Virus record (IMG/VR): IMGVR_UViG_3300017735_000057
Location: 1-31,332 of that record
From: a virus
DNA: 31,332 bases
Direction: 5' to 3' (one strand)
The translations under genes and the position numbers were made by a program. Shown here piece by piece: positions 23,037 to 30,365 of the stretch. Position 1 is the first letter of the stretch, and every line of letters starts with the position of its first letter. The notes below the pieces were generated by a model, which worked only from the letters and a program-made list of their open reading frames with translations, ran no database searches and had not been told where the DNA came from.

Positions 23037-26000
23037 ATGGCAACTTTATATAACACAAAAATATCTGAAACATACACAGGTTTAATAAAAACATCTAACA
23101 ATGGCATTATTGGTGCAGTTGAGCAAAACATAACTGACGGATCAGGTACTGCATCAACTTTAAATTTAGGAACAGCATCAGCAAGTTTTACAGGAACATT
23201 AGATTTAACAAATGCTACAGTAGTTGGTTTTTCTGGTGGTGCAGTTGATAGTGTAAACGGACAAACAGGGGTTGTTGTGCTTACAAGTACTAATATAGCA
23301 GAGGGTACAAATTTATATTTTACTGACACAAGAGTTGAAGCTAATAATGCAGTTGTTTTAAATACAGCAAAGGTTTCATTTCCTGAAGCGCCAAATGACG
23401 GACAACAGTATGCAAGACAATCACAAGGTTGGTCGGTTGTTGTTGGTGGAACAGGTTTAGTCGATAGCGTAAACGGACAAACAGGAAATGTTACACTTGA
23501 TACAGATGATATTACAGAGGGTGCAACAAATTTGTATTACACTGATGCAAGAGTTGATGCAAACAGTAATGTTGCAGCTAATACTGCAAAAGTTGGAATT
23601 ACTACATCACAATCTGATGCTATTGTTTTAAATACTGCAAAGGTTGGAATTACACCTACACAGGCATCAGACATAACTAACAATAATGCAAAGATTGGGA
23701 TCACAACGCAACAGGCAAGCGAAATTACAACAAATACTTTAAAAGTATCATTTCCAGAAGCACCTAACGATGGAAAACAATATGCAAGAGAAAATCAAGC
23801 TTGGGCAGAAGTTGTTGCAAGTGGTGGCGATGTTACAAGTGTTAACGGAGAAGTTGGAACAGTAGTTTTAGATACTGACGATATTAATGAGGGTACAAAT
23901 AATTTATACTTTACAGATACAAGAGTAACAAATAATACATCGGTTTCTGCAAACACAGCAAAGGTTGGCATTACTACAGCACAGGCTACTGACATAACTA
24001 CTAATAATGCAAAGGTAGGTTATACAGATGCATTAGTTTCTGCAAATTCTGATGTAGTTGCGAATACAGCAAAGGTTGGTATAACATCAGCGCAAGCCAG
24101 TGACATTACAACTAACAATAATAAGGTTGGCATAACATCGGCACAGGCATCAGATATTACAGCAAATAATGCAAAAACAGGTATAACTACAGCACAAGCA
24201 GATGCTATTGTTTTGAACACAGCAAAGGTTGGAATTACTACTTCCCAGGCAGATGAAATTACTGATAACACGGCAAAAAATTCATATCCTACTGCAGACG
24301 CAACTAAACTTGCAGGAATTGAAGCAGGTGCTGAGGTTAACGTTGTTGACAGCGTAAATGGTGCAACAGGTGTCGTTTCTTTAGGGTTGCTTGATTTAAA
24401 TGATGTAGGTGCAGACGGTGCAGATGGTCAAGTTTTAACAACAGACGGAAACGGTGCATTTACTTTTACAACTGTCAGTAGTGGGGGGGGTGGTGTATCA
24501 AGTGTAACAGGAACAGGTACAGTTAGTGGCTTAACATTAACAACAGGTGGTACTGCAGCTAATATAACATTAACATTAGGTGGCACATTAAGTTTAACAA
24601 GTGCAAACGTTACAGATGCTTTAACTTTTACACCTTATAATAGTACCAATCCAGATAATTACATTACAGGTATTGATAGCAGCGATGTTACAACAGCTTT
24701 AGGTTTTACTCCATATAGTAACACAAACCCAGACGGTTTTATTAGTTCAATTTCAAGTTCTGATGTTACAACAGCATTAGGTTTTACTCCTTATAATTCT
24801 ACTAATCCTGATAATTACGATACAACTCCAAGTTGGGTGCCAAATACGGATCCAAATTATTTAACAAATATTACATCGGGACAAGTAACAACTGCATTAG
24901 GTTTTACTCCATATAGTGATCAAAATCCCGATAATTTTATTTCATCATATACAGTAACGAGTTCAGATGTAACAAGTGCATTAGGTTTTACTCCATATAG
25001 CAATGCCAATCCAAGTAATTTTACAAGCAATTTAGGAATAGTACAAAGTGTTACAGGCGACGCAGGAACTTTACAAATTGTTAACGGAGTTTTAAATGTA
25101 CCACCAACAGCAGGAGCTCCCGTTGATAGTGTAAACGGTGCAACAGGAGCAGTGGTGTTGGACACAGACGATATTGCAGAGGGTACGACCAATAAATATA
25201 TGGTATTGGGTACAACTGCAAGTACTGCTTTAGCAGGTAATACAGATTTATTACAAATTGGCTTAACATCTACTACTGCTCTTGCAGGAGATACAACTAC
25301 AATTTCTGGATCTCAGGCAACAGCAATAACAAATAATACTGCTAAAGTTTCTATGGTTTTAGGAACTACTGCAGGCACAGCTTTAGAGGGCGATACTACA
25401 ACAATAACACCTGCACAAGCAACAGCAATTACAGATAATAGTGCTAAAGTTAGCAATGTGCAAAGTGATTGGAATGCAACAAGTGGTTTAGCTGTAATAT
25501 TAAATAAGCCTACAATTCCAAGTGCTGCACCTGTTGATAGCGTAAATGGAGAAGTTGGAACTGTAGTTTTAGATACATCAGATATTGCAGAAAATACTAA
25601 TTTATATTTCACAAATGCAAGGGTGGAAGCAAATTCAGCTGTTACACTAAATACTGCAAAGGTAGGTTTTACACAAGCTTTGGTATCTGCTAATACAGAC
25701 GTTACAAACAACACAGCCAAAGTAGGTATAACGTCAGCACAAGCAGCTGATATTACAGATAATAATGCAAAGGTTTCAATGGTTATAGGTACTGCTGCAA
25801 ATGAAGCAATGGCAGGTAACACTACTGTAATAACATCAGCGCAAGCAACTGCAATAACAAATAATACTGCTAAAAATTCTTATCCAAGTGCAGATGCAAC
25901 AAAGTTGGCAGGGATTGAGGATAATGCAGAAGTAAATGTGCAATCGGATTGGAACGCAACAAGTGGCGATGCTTTAATACTTAACAAACCAAGCATACCA

Positions 26001-26618
26001 AGTGCTGCTCCAGTAGATAGTGTTAACAGTTTAACAGGCGCAGTAGTTTTGACAACTGCAAATATAGCAGAAAACACTAATCTTTATTACACAGAAGCAA
26101 GAGTATCAGGAAATACAAATGTTGCTGATAATACTGCAAAAATATCTTTTGATGCAACTTCAAGTGCAAAATTATCAAATATTGAAGCAGGTGCGCAAGT
26201 TAATACAGTTGACAGCGTAAATGGAAATGTAGGTGCTGTAACATTAACTACAAGCAATATTGCAGAGGGTACTAATAAATATATGGTTTTAGGTACTACT
26301 GCATCAACAGCGTTGGCAGGAGATACTGCATTGTTACAATTAGGTTTAACATCTACAACTGCATTAGCAGGAGATACAACAACTATTAGTGCACAACAAG
26401 CAGCAGATATTACTGATAACAATACTAAAATTTCATTTGATAGTACATCTTCAACAAAACTTAACGGTATTGAAACGGGTGCAGAAGTAAACACTATTGA
26501 TAGTAATACAACAGGAGAAGGTACGGGAGCTACTCAAATTTTAAATGTAGTCAGTATGACAGCAGCACAATATGCAGGCTCTCCTCAAAATTCAACAACT
26601 TTATATATAATTACTTAA
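23037..26618 (+). CDS. Repeat-built tail fibre / receptor-binding protein
   Basis: 1193 residues. A short N-terminus (MATLYNTKISETYTGLIKTS) likely docks to the tail. The shaft is a mosaic: eight modules starting DSVNG or close variants (with TG/VG-x-V-x-L then EGTNLYFTDTRV-type segments), many NTAKVGIT-x-AQA units, and five ALGFTPY-type units (DVTTALGFTPYNSTNPDNY). Such motifs are typical of phage long fibres that trimerise as beta-stranded shafts. The end is ATQILNVVSMTAAQYAGSPQ then STTLYIIT. It contains a G8 tract in a Gly-rich linker. It would bind the host surface; the tip domain is short, so the receptor-binding part may be in the next gene. Confidence 0.82.
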   Translation: MATLYNTKISETYTGLIKTSNNGIIGAVEQNITDGSGTASTLNLGTASASFTGTLDLTNATVVGFSGGAVDSVNGQTGVVVLTSTNIAEGTNLYFTDTRVEANNAVVLNTAKVSFPEAPNDGQQYARQSQGWSVVVGGTGLVDSVNGQTGNVTLDTDDITEGATNLYYTDARVDANSNVAANTAKVGITTSQSDAIVLNTAKVGITPTQASDITNNNAKIGITTQQASEITTNTLKVSFPEAPNDGKQYARENQAWAEVVASGGDVTSVNGEVGTVVLDTDDINEGTNNLYFTDTRVTNNTSVSANTAKVGITTAQATDITTNNAKVGYTDALVSANSDVVANTAKVGITSAQASDITTNNNKVGITSAQASDITANNAKTGITTAQADAIVLNTAKVGITTSQADEITDNTAKNSYPTADATKLAGIEAGAEVNVVDSVNGATGVVSLGLLDLNDVGADGADGQVLTTDGNGAFTFTTVSSGGGGVSSVTGTGTVSGLTLTTGGTAANITLTLGGTLSLTSANVTDALTFTPYNSTNPDNYITGIDSSDVTTALGFTPYSNTNPDGFISSISSSDVTTALGFTPYNSTNPDNYDTTPSWVPNTDPNYLTNITSGQVTTALGFTPYSDQNPDNFISSYTVTSSDVTSALGFTPYSNANPSNFTSNLGIVQSVTGDAGTLQIVNGVLNVPPTAGAPVDSVNGATGAVVLDTDDIAEGTTNKYMVLGTTASTALAGNTDLLQIGLTSTTALAGDTTTISGSQATAITNNTAKVSMVLGTTAGTALEGDTTTITPAQATAITDNSAKVSNVQSDWNATSGLAVILNKPTIPSAAPVDSVNGEVGTVVLDTSDIAENTNLYFTNARVEANSAVTLNTAKVGFTQALVSANTDVTNNTAKVGITSAQAADITDNNAKVSMVIGTAANEAMAGNTTVITSAQATAITNNTAKNSYPSADATKLAGIEDNAEVNVQSDWNATSGDALILNKPSIPSAAPVDSVNSLTGAVVLTTANIAENTNLYYTEARVSGNTNVADNTAKISFDATSSAKLSNIEAGAQVNTVDSVNGNVGAVTLTTSNIAEGTNKYMVLGTTASTALAGDTALLQLGLTSTTALAGDTTTISAQQAADITDNNTKISFDSTSSTKLNGIETGAEVNTIDSNTTGEGTGATQILNVVSMTAAQYAGSPQNSTTLYIIT
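23241..26500 (+). repeat. Internal coding repeats of the fibre gene
   Basis: Imperfect direct repeats in frame with the fibre: eight DSVNG-type modules (first near 23247, then ~23463, 23842, 24348, 25120, 25532, 26017, 26210), a block of five GGTTTTACTCC-type (GFTPY) units between ~24620 and 25025, and more than a dozen AATACTGCAAAGGTTGG-type (NTAKVG) units. They offer recombination targets that could lengthen or shorten the fibre. Confidence 0.85.
24483..24490 (+). other. G8 homopolymer in the fibre gene
   Basis: Eight consecutive G bases inside codons for Ser-Gly-Gly-Gly-Gly-Val, in a genome where G runs are rare. It sits between two fibre modules and would shift the frame on gain or loss of one G. 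Confidence 0.8.
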
Positions 26619-26619
26619 T

Positions 26620-26994
26620 ATGGGAATAAATTTAGGAAGCAATGCTATTAGTGCATTAAAGTTAGGTAGTACATCAGTATTAAAAGCATATTTAGGAAGT
26701 ACGCAAGTTTTTCCTTTGCCCTCTGGTATTGCAACTGCAAGTATATCTAATTCATCAGGCAATATAAAATCACAAGACGGTACATTTTCAGCAACACAAT
26801 TTTCAACATCAGGAAGCGGAACAGGTGCAACATTTACTGTAACATTAGTCAATCGTACTGCAACTGCTTTTACAATAACTAATATAGGAAGTGGATATGC
26901 TGTAAATGATACTATTGAATTGCAAATTGCTTCATTACCAAATCAATTTCAAGTACCAAGAGTACAATTAACTGTTGTAACATTAGGGTATTAA
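26620..26994 (+). CDS. Fibre-associated appendage protein (124 aa)
   Basis: 124 residues starting one base after the fibre stop. The N-terminus has stacked LGS-type repeats (NLGSNAISALKLGSTSVLKA, then YLGSTQVFPLP), a motif common in phage adaptor and appendage proteins. The remainder is a Ser/Thr/Gly-rich beta domain with GSGTGATFTVTLVNRTATAF and IGSGYAVNDTI, resembling a repeat found in fibre-tip and wac-like proteins. It may cap the fibre or bind the receptor. A minus-strand open frame over it is a shadow. Confidence 0.62.
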   Translation: MGINLGSNAISALKLGSTSVLKAYLGSTQVFPLPSGIATASISNSSGNIKSQDGTFSATQFSTSGSGTGATFTVTLVNRTATAFTITNIGSGYAVNDTIELQIASLPNQFQVPRVQLTVVTLGY

Positions 26995-27003
26995 AAAATT
27001 AGT

Positions 27004-27011
27004 TATCTTTG
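27004..27011 (+). promoter_or_regulatory. Possible -7 element (TATCTTTG) before the lysis unit
   Basis: TATCTTTG matches TAnnTTTG exactly and lies 26 bases before the ATG at 27037, but the nearest upstream TTG (26975-26977) is 26 bases away, longer than the usual ~19-20. AGTTAT/ATAACT (27001-27006/27016-27021) also forms a small hairpin around it, which could be an operator or a weak terminator. Confidence 0.4.
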
Positions 27012-27036
27012 ATAAATAACTTTAAAAAATATTAAA

Positions 27037-27276
27037 ATGTCAAAAATCACAAAAGACGAATTAACATTAATTCAAGAACAAGATCAAAGAAAAAAAGCAA
27101 TTTTAAATGATATGGGTTTATTGCAAACACAAATACATACATTAAGTCATTTATTTGCACAACTTAATCAAGAGATTGAAGAAAATAAAAAAGTCCTGGA
27201 AGATAAGTACGGACAAGTACATATTGATTTAGGGGACGGAACAATTAAACCAATAGAAAATGGAGAAAATAAGTGA
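27037..27276 (+). CDS. Small coiled-coil protein (79 aa)
   Basis: 79 residues: an almost continuous amphipathic helix (DELTLIQEQDQRKKAILNDM, then LLQTQIHTLSHLFAQLNQEI and EENKKVLEDKYG) followed by a short acidic strand region (QVHIDLGDGTIKPIENG). Small coiled-coil proteins like this are frequent just before lysis or after fibre genes in Bacteroidetes phages. The function is unknown. It overlaps the endolysin start by 17 bases, so the two are coupled. Confidence 0.7.
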   Translation: MSKITKDELTLIQEQDQRKKAILNDMGLLQTQIHTLSHLFAQLNQEIEENKKVLEDKYGQVHIDLGDGTIKPIENGENK

Positions 27277-27724
27277 ACATATAAGCTATAAAGAAGCAAC
27301 ATACTCAAATACCGCAAATTCTTTAGGTATTAAAAACGAGCCAACAGAAGCTAATCTTAAAAATATGAAAACTGTTGCGGAAAAAGTTTTTGAGCCATTA
27401 CGTGAATGGGTGGGTTGCCCTATAAAAGTAAACAGTTTTTTTAGAAGTAAAGAATTAAATACTGCAATTAAAGGAAGTTCAACAAGCAGTCATTTAAAAG
27501 GTCAAGCAATAGACATTACAATTATGTCATGTGAAAAAGAAAATTGTAAAACAAATTTAGATATGTTTCATTATATTAGAAAAAATTTAGATTTTGACCA
27601 ACTTATCTGGGAATTTGGATCGGTGCCTAAATGGTTACACGTTTCTTATGTTTCAAAAAAGAAAAACAGAAAACAAGTTTTAGTTACAAGACGCAAAGGA
27701 AAATATTATACTTATAAAGAATAA
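27260..27724 (+). CDS. Endolysin, peptidase M15-type (D-Ala-D-Ala/L-Ala-D-Glu peptidase)
   Basis: 154 residues of the M15 (VanY/Peptidase_M15_3) zinc peptidase fold. The core is VNSFFRSKELNTAI (57-70), SSHLKGQAIDI (76-86) with zinc ligands His78 and Asp85, and PKWLHVSY (123-130) with the third ligand His127. It would cleave peptide cross-links in host peptidoglycan. No signal peptide is seen, so export needs a holin; two membrane proteins follow 0.7-1.3 kb downstream. The ATG lies inside the upstream coiled-coil gene (17-base overlap). Confidence 0.9.
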   Translation: MEKISEHISYKEATYSNTANSLGIKNEPTEANLKNMKTVAEKVFEPLREWVGCPIKVNSFFRSKELNTAIKGSSTSSHLKGQAIDITIMSCEKENCKTNLDMFHYIRKNLDFDQLIWEFGSVPKWLHVSYVSKKKNRKQVLVTRRKGKYYTYKE

Positions 27725-27726
27725 TT

Positions 27727-27969
27727 ATGAAAGTTGGAAAATACGAATTTAATACAAAAGAAGAATTTAATATTGCTACAGAAAGCGTAGATAATAACAT
27801 AAATACAATATCATTTATTGCTGTAATAGATGACAAATACAAAGTAGATGTGCTTTGGAATGATGAAATAACAGAACACCCAACAGAGTGGTTACCTTTT
27901 GCTATTGATATTGAAGATGAGGGAATACACTTTTTTCACGATTACCCATATTTAGAAAACAAGTTTTAA
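27727..27969 (+). CDS. Hypothetical acidic protein (80 aa)
   Basis: 80 residues starting two bases after the endolysin stop: VGKYEFNTKEEFNIATESVD, then strand-rich TISFIAVIDDKYKVDVLWND and a highly acidic end with FAIDIEDEGIHFFHDYPYLE. Similar small acidic proteins (KVGKxxF...DVLWxxE.P..W) occur near lysis genes in flavobacterial phages as far as I recall. The function is unknown. Confidence 0.65.
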   Translation: MKVGKYEFNTKEEFNIATESVDNNINTISFIAVIDDKYKVDVLWNDEITEHPTEWLPFAIDIEDEGIHFFHDYPYLENKF

Positions 27970-27970
27970 G

Positions 27971-28411
27971 ATGCCAATACCAAAGAAAAAAGCAGGAGAA
28001 AAGCAAAAAGACTTTATGATCAGATGCGTACCTCAATTAATGAAGTATCATGAAAAATCACAGGCTATTGCAATATGTTACAAATCATACAATAGCGAAG
28101 ATGTAGAACTTGAAACTTATAATGACTACCCAAAAGGCGCCAGGAATAATGCAAAAAAAGCAATAGAATTTAAAGAAAAAAATGGCAGTAGTTGTGGAAC
28201 ACAGGTAGGTTGGACAAGAGCAAGACAATTAGCTAATGGAGAAAAATTAACAAGAAAAACAATAGCAAGAATGGCATCTTTTAAAAGGCATCAACAGCAT
28301 AAAGACGTGCCATATACAGAGGGTTGCGGTGGTTTAATGTGGGATGCTTGGGGTGGATCTGCAGGAGTTAATTGGGCAATTAATAAATTAAAAAAAATCG
28401 ATAAGAAATGA
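27971..28411 (+). CDS. Conserved phage protein with KRHQQHKDV / GGLMWDAWGG domain (146 aa)
   Basis: 146 residues in two parts. The N-terminal ~45 (PIPKKKAGEKQKDFMIRCVP, then QAIAICYKSY) resemble a short module found in phage structural proteins. The remainder reads YNDYPKGARNNAKKAIEFKE, VGWTRARQLANGEKLTRKTI, ARMASFKRHQQHKDVPY and GCGGLMWDAWGGSAGVNWA, a well-conserved domain often fused to phage portal, protease or minor head proteins. Here it stands alone in the lysis region. Role unknown; a virion-associated role is possible. The next gene starts in an ATGA overlap. Confidence 0.72.
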   Translation: MPIPKKKAGEKQKDFMIRCVPQLMKYHEKSQAIAICYKSYNSEDVELETYNDYPKGARNNAKKAIEFKEKNGSSCGTQVGWTRARQLANGEKLTRKTIARMASFKRHQQHKDVPYTEGCGGLMWDAWGGSAGVNWAINKLKKIDKK

Positions 28412-28563
28412 TAACAGACTTTAAAACATTACTTATAAACATAGGAGCATTTGGAATTTCAATGACAAATATAGATATAGCATTAAAAATTATACTTGTG
28501 CTTGTAACAATAGGTTACACAGTACAAAAGTGGTATTTACTTAATAAAAGAAAAAATAAGTAA
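28408..28563 (+). CDS. Small membrane protein, holin candidate (51 aa)
   Basis: 51 residues with two hydrophobic stretches, LLINIGAFGISMT (8-20) and ALKIILVLVTIGYTV (25-39), followed by a basic end (QKWYLLNKRKNK). Similar small proteins (NIxAFxISxTxIxxALKIxLxxxTIxYT) lie beside endolysins in Bacteroidetes phages and are thought to be holins. The ATG is in an ATGA overlap and the stop overlaps the next ATG (TAATG). Confidence 0.62.
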   Translation: MITDFKTLLINIGAFGISMTNIDIALKIILVLVTIGYTVQKWYLLNKRKNK

Positions 28564-29018
28564 TGCCAAATAAAAAATTTAAAGACACAAGAGTAGGCAA
28601 ATTTCTGGTAAAAGCTGCACCTAATATATTAGGAGTTGCAAGTAATTTATTGCCAAATGCAGGTGTTTTAAATATGATTAAAAAACTAATAACAAATGAT
28701 AATGAGTTACCTGCGAAAGATAAGGAAGAAGCATTACGACTTATTGATCTGGATATTGTAGAAGCGCAGGAAGTTAGCAAAAGGTGGACTGCTGACATGG
28801 CTTCTGATAGTTATTTAAGCAAAAACACAAGACCAATGACTTTGATATTTCTTACTGTATCAATGATTTTTTTAATAGTACTTGACAGTTTAAATATTGA
28901 TTTTGGAGTTAATGCAGAATGGATTGAGTTGCTTAAAAGTTTATTAATAACAGTTTATGTAGCTTACTTTGGATCAAGGGGCGTTGAAAAATACAAGTAC
29001 ATATCACAAAAAAAATAG
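28563..29018 (+). CDS. Holin-like membrane protein, 3TM/GTA-type candidate (151 aa)
   Basis: 151 residues. A partly hydrophobic N-terminus (VGKFLVKAAPNILGVASNLL, 11-30), a helical charged middle, VSKRWTADMASDSYLSKNTR (71-90), then membrane segments at about 91-109 (PMTLIFLTVSMIFLIVLDS) and 121-138 (IELLKSLLITVYVAYFGS). The RWxxDMxSDSxLSKNxRPxxL pattern is typical of the phage 3TM-type holin family. It would release the endolysin at lysis. It is the last gene before an extremely AT-rich gap. Confidence 0.75.
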   Translation: MPNKKFKDTRVGKFLVKAAPNILGVASNLLPNAGVLNMIKKLITNDNELPAKDKEEALRLIDLDIVEAQEVSKRWTADMASDSYLSKNTRPMTLIFLTVSMIFLIVLDSLNIDFGVNAEWIELLKSLLITVYVAYFGSRGVEKYKYISQKK

Positions 29019-29035
29019 AATATATTTCCAGGATC

Positions 29036-29160
29036 TTTATTTTATTTTTATTTATATATTATTTTAGATATATTATTTTTTTATTATATATATTTATTAA
29101 GATATATTTATATATTTATATTTTATAAAAAATTCAAAGTTATTACTTTTTTTTAAAACT
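29036..29160 (+). other. Extremely AT-rich intergenic region (possible origin or promoter region)
   Basis: About 125 bases with only a handful of G/C, made of T runs and TATATAT/GATATATT tracts (AGATATATT occurs twice). No promoter boxes of the TTTG/TAnnTTTG form and no clear hairpin terminator could be picked out. It separates lysis from the recombination genes and could be an unwinding element or simply spacer. Confidence 0.4.
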
Positions 29161-29166
29161 ATCATT

Positions 29167-29295
29167 ATGGAAAAACCAACTTGTGTAAAAATACGTAAAG
29201 ATCACTTTATGCTATTAATTAGAGGAATAAATTTAGGAGAATTTGAAAGAAGCGAATTACGTGACATTATTGAAAAAATAGATAATGCCATTTAA
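29167..29295 (+). CDS. Small hypothetical protein (42 aa)
   Basis: 42 residues starting behind the AT-rich gap: MEKPTCVKIRKDHFMLLIRG, then INLGEFERSELRDIIEKIDN. It overlaps the NinG-like start by 11 bases. A short helical protein with a charged second half; no family recognised. Confidence 0.5.
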   Translation: MEKPTCVKIRKDHFMLLIRGINLGEFERSELRDIIEKIDNAI

Positions 29296-29701
29296 AACAA
29301 TACCTAAAAGCAAAAAAAAACCGAGTAGAAGTAAATTAGTTAAAAAGTTAGATGCAGTATTTAGTCAATATATTAGATTAAAAGATGCAGTTGACAATCA
29401 TGCAGTTTGTTTTACTTGTGGCAAAAAAGACCATTGGAAGAAACTACAAAATGGACATTTTCAAAGTAGAAAGCACTATGCAACAAGGTGGGACGAAAAA
29501 AACTGTCAAGTTCAATGCAGTGGTTGTAATGTTTTTAAATATGGCGAGCAGTTTATTTTTGGCAAAAATTTAGATGAAAAATACTATCCTGGAATTAGTG
29601 ACGAATTATACTACAAATCAAAACAAGTAGTAAAATTTAGCAATTTTGAAATTGAAGAAATGACAATAAAATACAAAAATTTGGTTAATGATTTAATATA
29701 A
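29285..29701 (+). CDS. ninG: NinG/Rap-like recombination nuclease
   Basis: 138 residues. Zinc-binding cysteines in VCFTCG (41-46) and CSGC (78-81) surround NGHFQSRKHYATRWDEKN (56-73), the core of the lambda NinG (Rap) family, an HNH-related structure-specific endonuclease that cuts branched DNA in phage recombination. KYGEQFIFGKNLDEKY (85-100) follows as in the family. It probably works with the downstream recombination-type gene, SSB-like protein and nucleases across the genome ends. A strong promoter lies over its 3' end. Confidence 0.85.
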   Translation: MPFKTIPKSKKKPSRSKLVKKLDAVFSQYIRLKDAVDNHAVCFTCGKKDHWKKLQNGHFQSRKHYATRWDEKNCQVQCSGCNVFKYGEQFIFGKNLDEKYYPGISDELYYKSKQVVKFSNFEIEEMTIKYKNLVNDLI

Positions 29702-29711
29702 CGTATATTTG
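29680..29711 (+). promoter_or_regulatory. Bacteroidetes-type promoter over the 3' end of the NinG-like gene
   Basis: TTTG 29680-29683 and TATATTTG 29704-29711 with a 20-bp spacer. The start would be near 29718. A terminator lies only ~22 bases further on, so the transcript would be ~50 nt unless it reads through. Confidence 0.75.
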
Positions 29712-29739
29712 ACAAGTTTGTTTTGTTATGTTTTAAATT

Positions 29740-29766
29740 GGGTTACAGAAATGTAGCCCTTTTTTT
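29740..29766 (+). terminator. Rho-independent terminator (GAAA loop)
   Basis: GGGTTACA (29740-29747), GAAA loop, TGTAGCCC (29752-29759), then a T7 run. The stem has one G-T pair. It closes the NinG-like unit, or ends a short RNA made from the promoter at 29680. Confidence 0.9.
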
Positions 29767-29795
29767 GTTTATTAACATAAATGTTTATATATTTG
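29764..29795 (+). promoter_or_regulatory. Bacteroidetes-type promoter for the 29822-31332 genes
   Basis: TTTG 29764-29767 and TATATTTG 29788-29795 with a 20-bp spacer; the -33 box shares the T run of the terminator. The start would be near 29802, followed by an AAAACAAAACAA leader to the ATG at 29822. Confidence 0.85.
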
Positions 29796-29821
29796 ATAAA
29801 ATTAATTTTAAAACAAAACAA

Positions 29822-29950
29822 ATGGTAAACACAAATTTTAGTAACCAAACTACAAATCAACTACTCACAGAATACCAATACAGAGTAGAAGCCTTACAAA
29901 ATAAGATTGAGGAATTAAAGGCAATTCTTGAAATTAACAACTTAATATAA
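29822..29950 (+). CDS. Small coiled-coil protein (42 aa)
   Basis: 42 residues from the ATG behind the promoter at 29764-29795. The frame stays open upstream to 29723, but that part contains the terminator and promoter, so the ATG at 29822 is chosen. It reads MVNTNFSNQTTNQLLTEYQY, then RVEALQNKIEELKAILEINN, a short coiled coil. The next gene starts six bases later. No family is recognised. Confidence 0.62.
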   Translation: MVNTNFSNQTTNQLLTEYQYRVEALQNKIEELKAILEINNLI

Positions 29951-29955
29951 CAAAA

Positions 29956-30363
29956 ATGGAACGAGACAAATTAATTGAATTATACAAAAAGTATAATTTA
30001 GAGAAAACAGATGTGTTTAAACACCAACATTTTGTAATAATTACAAGGCAAGGTATTGAAAAGATCCAGGCACAAGAGAAAATACTTATTAAATTTGATG
30101 TAGTAAAATGCGAACATAATTTTGCAGTAGTAAAAGCAACTGCAGCAATTAATGATAAAGACAAAGATGTAATACAAACATTTGGCTCTGCATACAAAGG
30201 TGCAACATTTAAAGAGGGCAATACAAATTCATGGTATGTTATGGAAATGGCAGAAAAAAGAGCATTGTCAAGAGCAGTACTTAAACTTACAGGCTTTTAC
30301 AGTTTAGGAGTTTTTGGAGAAGACGAAAGCGAAGATTTTAAAAATAATAACAAAACAAAATAA
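29956..30363 (+). CDS. Phage recombination-type protein, possible ssDNA-annealing (Rad52-like/Erf-like) candidate
   Basis: 135 residues. A short N-terminal helix, strands (FVIITRQGIEKIQ, KILIKFDVVKCEHNFAVVKA), VIQTFGSAYKGATF, and a C-terminal EMAEKRALSRAVLKLTG (93-109) followed by GVFGEDESEDF. The E-x-A-E-x-RA-x-x-R-A helix after beta-strands is reminiscent of phage annealing proteins and related recombination factors. Position between the NinG-like and SSB-like genes supports this. Family assignment is uncertain; it is short for a complete Rad52-like core. Confidence 0.5.
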   Translation: MERDKLIELYKKYNLEKTDVFKHQHFVIITRQGIEKIQAQEKILIKFDVVKCEHNFAVVKATAAINDKDKDVIQTFGSAYKGATFKEGNTNSWYVMEMAEKRALSRAVLKLTGFYSLGVFGEDESEDFKNNNKTK

Positions 30364-30365
30364 TA

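Noticed and set aside
23241-26500. CRISPR-like or tandem repeat array
   Set aside because: The repeats are in frame, vary in length and encode recognisable fibre motifs; there are no uniform spacers.
27004-27021. Strong promoter before the lysis genes
   Set aside because: The -7 match is exact but no TTTG/TTG lies at the normal distance; kept only as a low-confidence site.
29385-29573. Second frame inside the NinG-like gene
   Set aside because: Out-of-frame shadow of a gene with clear zinc and NinG motifs; no leader.
29723-29821. Longer version of the 42-residue gene starting at ATG 29723
   Set aside because: The extension would run through the terminator at 29740-29766 and the promoter at 29764-29795; the ATG at 29822 follows the usual A/C-rich leader.
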